Source: Cellulosimicrobium cellulans
GTDB taxonomy: Bacteria > Actinomycetota > Actinomycetes > Actinomycetales > Cellulomonadaceae
NCBI RefSeq assembly: GCF_001722485.1
Contig: NZ_LWGL01000001.1
Coordinates: 32,714 to 96,713 of the forward strand
Direction: 5' to 3'
DNA length: 64,000 nt
The position numbers and the translations under genes are program-made. Positions 62,701 through 64,000 of this stretch are shown here, piece after piece; position 1 is the first letter of the stretch, and each line of letters begins with the position of its first letter. The notes below the pieces were generated by a model, which was not told where the DNA came from, made no database searches, and worked only from the letters and a program-made list of their open reading frames with translations.

Positions 62701-63815
62701 TGCTCGCCGACGGCTCGCGGCGCGACCCGTTCGTCACGGCGTTCCTCGCCCGGCACGGCTACGCGGGCGTCCTGCGCCCGTCGCCGCTGCCCCGCCCGGA
62801 GGAGCTCGTCCGGTTCGACCTCGTCGACGGCACGGGCATGCCCGACCAGGAGTCGGGCGCCGTCGAGAGCACGCAGGCGGAGGTCGACCGCGTCGTCGAG
62901 GCCGCGATCGAGCACGCGCTCACGCGGCCCGAGGAGTCGCTCGCCATCGTCACCGTCACGCCGCTGCACGCGGACCGCGTGCGGGAGGCCCTCATGGCCG
63001 AGGTGCGGCAGAACCCGGCGCTGTCGAGCTTCTTCTCCGCCACGCGCCCGGAGCCGGTCGTCGTCGCCGACGTGTCCGGCGTCGCGGGCCTCGTGCGCGA
63101 CACGATCCTGCTGTCCGTCGGGTTCGGCCGCACGCCGCACCGGCGCGTGCTGCACCGCTTCGGCGTCCTCAACACGCCGGGCGCCGAGGCGATGCTGCTC
63201 GACACGGTCGGCGCCGCACGGCGCCGGCTCCACGTCGTGTCGTGCTTCACGGCGGCCGACCTCGACCCCGAGCGCCTGCGCGGTGCCGGCGCCCGACTGC
63301 TCGCCGAGGTGCTCGAGCTGGCCGAGCGCCGCAGCGGCGCCGCGGACCAGGTCACGCTCGGCAACGGCGTCGACGTCGGTGGCAGCCCGGACCGGCTCGT
63401 GCTCGACCTCGCGGAGCGCCTGTGGCGCGCCGGCCTCGTCGTCGAGACCGACTACGGCATCGGCGACGGCGACCGCATCCCGCTCGTCGTCGGGCACCCG
63501 GACATCCCGGGCCAGCTGCTCGTCGCCGTGCTCACCGACGACGCCGCGTACGTCGCCGAGCGCAGCGTCCGGGTGCGCGACCGCCAGGTCGCCGAGCGGC
63601 TCGAGCGGCTCGGCTGGACCGTCGCCCAGGTGTGGTCGGCGGCCGCGTTCCTCGACCCCGCCAAGGAGGCCGAGCGCATCCGCCGTGTCGTCCAGGAGGT
63701 GCGCGACGCCCGGCTCCCCGAGCTCGGCGGCGTCGCGCAGACGGGCGGCGGGGACAAGATCGTCGTCGTGCCCGTGCTCGACGACGACGCCGTCCACGGC
63801 GACCCGGGGCTCTGA
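59781..63815 (+). CDS. DUF4011 - SF1 helicase-like - Vsr/MTES_1575-like protein with degenerate catalytic motifs
   Basis: 1344 residues. N-terminal DUF4011 is about 45-260 (WRAGLVRLAG, LAIGVATW, RAPVLLRPLTVTP, YELTLEPTAEINPLLARTL). An SF1 helicase follows. Its motif I region (about 383-398) reads FVDAPAGADVAGTLAA instead of GPPGTGKT, so the Walker A Lys/Thr are missing. Motif II reads LVVLDAIEH (about 921-929) instead of DEAS/DEAQ, and motif III reads VGDVRAAS instead of GDxxQLPP. Motif VI reads LLDTVGAARRRLHVVS where LNVAVTRAR is expected. The C-terminal about 100 residues (LVVGHPDIPGQLLVAVLTDDAAYVAE, RLGWTVAQVWSAAAFLDP) resemble the Vsr-like PF18741 nuclease but lack its acidic/His set. GTG 59781 lies 6 nt after TAGCGT, so the mRNA is probably leaderless. 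Confidence 0.83.
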   Translation: MNAAARTSSAAPSVADPARLPAAPGEAQPAGASGDASHRPVLVAEPTAAELVEEAVGHWRAGLVRLAGGSSLADISLLGEAVIDLTAAHPSGVAQLFAGRPTRLSNLFREGGSLPAARRRARAVVVQAGEHAQRFGVAPTYLAIGVATWTEADPAPTVREDDVAALARVTGRTPTTVEVEPDRAQITAGPSDGTELDHPHAGTALDAPRTRTVRAPVLLRPLTVTPRGDGESDYELTLEPTAEINPLLARTLRAHGALLDPVTLARSTFTGAGFDPGDATSRIAALGRAVLGDFDLTHRVLAGAFVHPGQALVDDLDELGTGIAEHEIVAALAGDARSAEAIHRELPAPRVGDADPELERGVGDLDPSQRYVVDALATGSHLFVDAPAGADVAGTLAAVVAEAAASGRQVLYVPGHRRAADQLVARLESLGLGGLVLDVAPEPTWRTSVTHRLLSAMAGEAEPPEDDDVVRTRDALLGARARLAGYIEALHLVREPWHVSAYDALQALARIVAERPAPDTRVRLAPEVVVAVGAQRERVAADLRHAADLGAFTTRAASTPWYGADLTSPQEAQDALVRVERVRAHTLPQLRAQVATVAEVTGLTPATTLRQWGDQLTMLGGMRGTLDVFQPMIFERTAQDMVEATASKQWREEHGVDMGWFARRRLRRQAKDMVRPGVRVPDLHAALVEVQAQRAVWQQHAPGGGWPRLPEGLAAIEDTHEAVRIDVEELEPVLATTRQGGGLLDVPLDELAARLQALAEDTESLGQLPARTAVLRRLASLGLSDLLEDLMARRVEADLVGAELDLAWWSSVFEQILAQDQALAGQDGAGLDALARRFRDLDRAHVGSLAVPVRAAVREHLATAMRDHRDQAEALFTELLAGRLVSLREAAEHHPEVLPRLRPVLVATPTLVPHLLPPTRTVDLVVLDAIEHTPVEIVLAALARGRQVVAVGDVRAASASTVGDLAELLPSVSLLADGSRRDPFVTAFLARHGYAGVLRPSPLPRPEELVRFDLVDGTGMPDQESGAVESTQAEVDRVVEAAIEHALTRPEESLAIVTVTPLHADRVREALMAEVRQNPALSSFFSATRPEPVVVADVSGVAGLVRDTILLSVGFGRTPHRRVLHRFGVLNTPGAEAMLLDTVGAARRRLHVVSCFTAADLDPERLRGAGARLLAEVLELAERRSGAADQVTLGNGVDVGGSPDRLVLDLAERLWRAGLVVETDYGIGDGDRIPLVVGHPDIPGQLLVAVLTDDAAYVAERSVRVRDRQVAERLERLGWTVAQVWSAAAFLDPAKEAERIRRVVQEVRDARLPELGGVAQTGGGDKIVVVPVLDDDAVHGDPGL

Positions 63816-63847
63816 GCCCGCGCGCCGACCGGTGGGACGATGAGGGC

Positions 63848-64000
63848 GTGAGCACCGCCCCGCACGACGACACCCGTCCCGCTGCGCAGCCTTCGGCCGA
63901 CGCCGGACGGTCGGCCGGCGACCGGCCCGCCCGTCGGCCCCGCCGCGCCGTCCGGCAGGGCACCGAGCGCACGTCCGTGCCCGGGGCCAGCGCCGACGAG
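63848..64000 (+). CDS. Start of an unidentified gene (cut by window end)
   Basis: GTG 63848 opens a frame that runs 51 codons to the window edge. The visible part (STAPHDDTRPAAQPSADAG, then RSAGDRPARRPRRAVRQGTER and TSVPGASADE) is hydrophilic and Arg/Ala/Pro-rich, like a disordered N-terminal leader. Codon use is typical of the region and it begins 32 nt after the helicase-like gene. Too little is visible to name it. Confidence 0.5.
   Translation, partial: MSTAPHDDTRPAAQPSADAGRSAGDRPARRPRRAVRQGTERTSVPGASADE

Noticed and set aside
59457..63797. A 1446-codon open frame on the minus strand
   Set aside because: It is the antisense of the DUF4011-helicase gene; its product is His/Arg/Val/Glu-rich nonsense typical of high-GC antisense frames, while the plus strand gives recognisable domains.
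1..64000. CRISPR array, rRNA operon, insertion sequence or biosynthetic gene cluster
   Set aside because: No regularly spaced direct repeats with unique spacers, no rRNA sequence, no transposase and no PKS/NRPS or RiPP core enzymes were seen on reading both strands.

Overview
The window is chromosomal DNA of a very high-GC actinobacterium. GTG starts are frequent, several mRNAs look leaderless, and the gene set includes actinobacterial-type LeuS, an NdgR/LtbR-like IclR regulator beside leuCD, DUF4011 and DUF664 proteins, and Rv2258c-like methyltransferase. I infer a motile soil or plant-associated member of the Micrococcales (Cellulomonas/Cellulosimicrobium/Isoptericola type). This placement rests on general resemblance, not on a marker-gene search.

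Layout. 1-9.3 kb is housekeeping: the 3' end of leuS, two membrane proteins, a flavin monooxygenase, leuCD divergent from its probable IclR regulator, and small envelope proteins. 9.4-9.7 kb holds tRNA-Glu(CTC) and tRNA-Gln(CTG) with a shared terminator. 9.8-18.6 kb holds a LysR/YeiH pair with a textbook ATAG-N7-CTAT box, an unusual nested inverted/direct repeat, a HAD phosphatase with gltX, a FAH-family enzyme, a methyltransferase, and a scar where a DUF418 gene and an MFS gene have been fused tail to tail by deletion next to an intact TetR regulator.

18.7-28.9 kb is an aldaric-acid (glucarate/galactarate) catabolic cluster: glucarate dehydratase, LysR, a tripartite tricarboxylate transporter (tctCBA), a universal stress protein, two further enolase-superfamily dehydratases, tartronate semialdehyde reductase and a KDPG-type aldolase. 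Dyads built from GATGC/GCATC recur in its three control regions. 28.9-34.9 kb holds a frameshifted NDH-2 gene, two alpha/beta hydrolases, thyA-folA and a PadR/membrane-protein pair. 35-38.3 kb has two tandem cytosolic GAF-GAF chemoreceptors, each behind a sigma-28-like promoter. 38.3-42.6 kb is a GntR regulator divergent from an ectoine-type ABC transporter (ehuBCDA).

A tRNA-Arg(CCT) at 43,962 is followed by about 4.4 kb of visibly lower-GC, sparsely coding DNA. It holds an HNH-like/SEC-C protein and a Sll1717-like P-loop ATPase and looks like a decayed or minimal accessory islet, possibly defensive. Normal high-GC sequence resumes with a SNF2 helicase near 48.5 kb.

50.8-64 kb carries a winged-helix methyltransferase overlapped by a PQ-loop/SWEET-like gene, a TPR-LuxR regulator, small proteins, a zinc alcohol dehydrogenase, a candidate small RNA with its own promoter and terminator, and a 1344-residue DUF4011-helicase-Vsr-like protein. 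The helicase and nuclease catalytic motifs of that protein appear to have been lost, which makes it a candidate pseudo-enzyme.

The most interesting leads are the tRNA-Arg islet, the degenerate DUF4011-helicase-Vsr protein, the sigma-28-like promoters of the soluble chemoreceptors, the aldarate cluster with its unusual aldolase, and the promoter-RNA-terminator unit at 59.43-59.58 kb.
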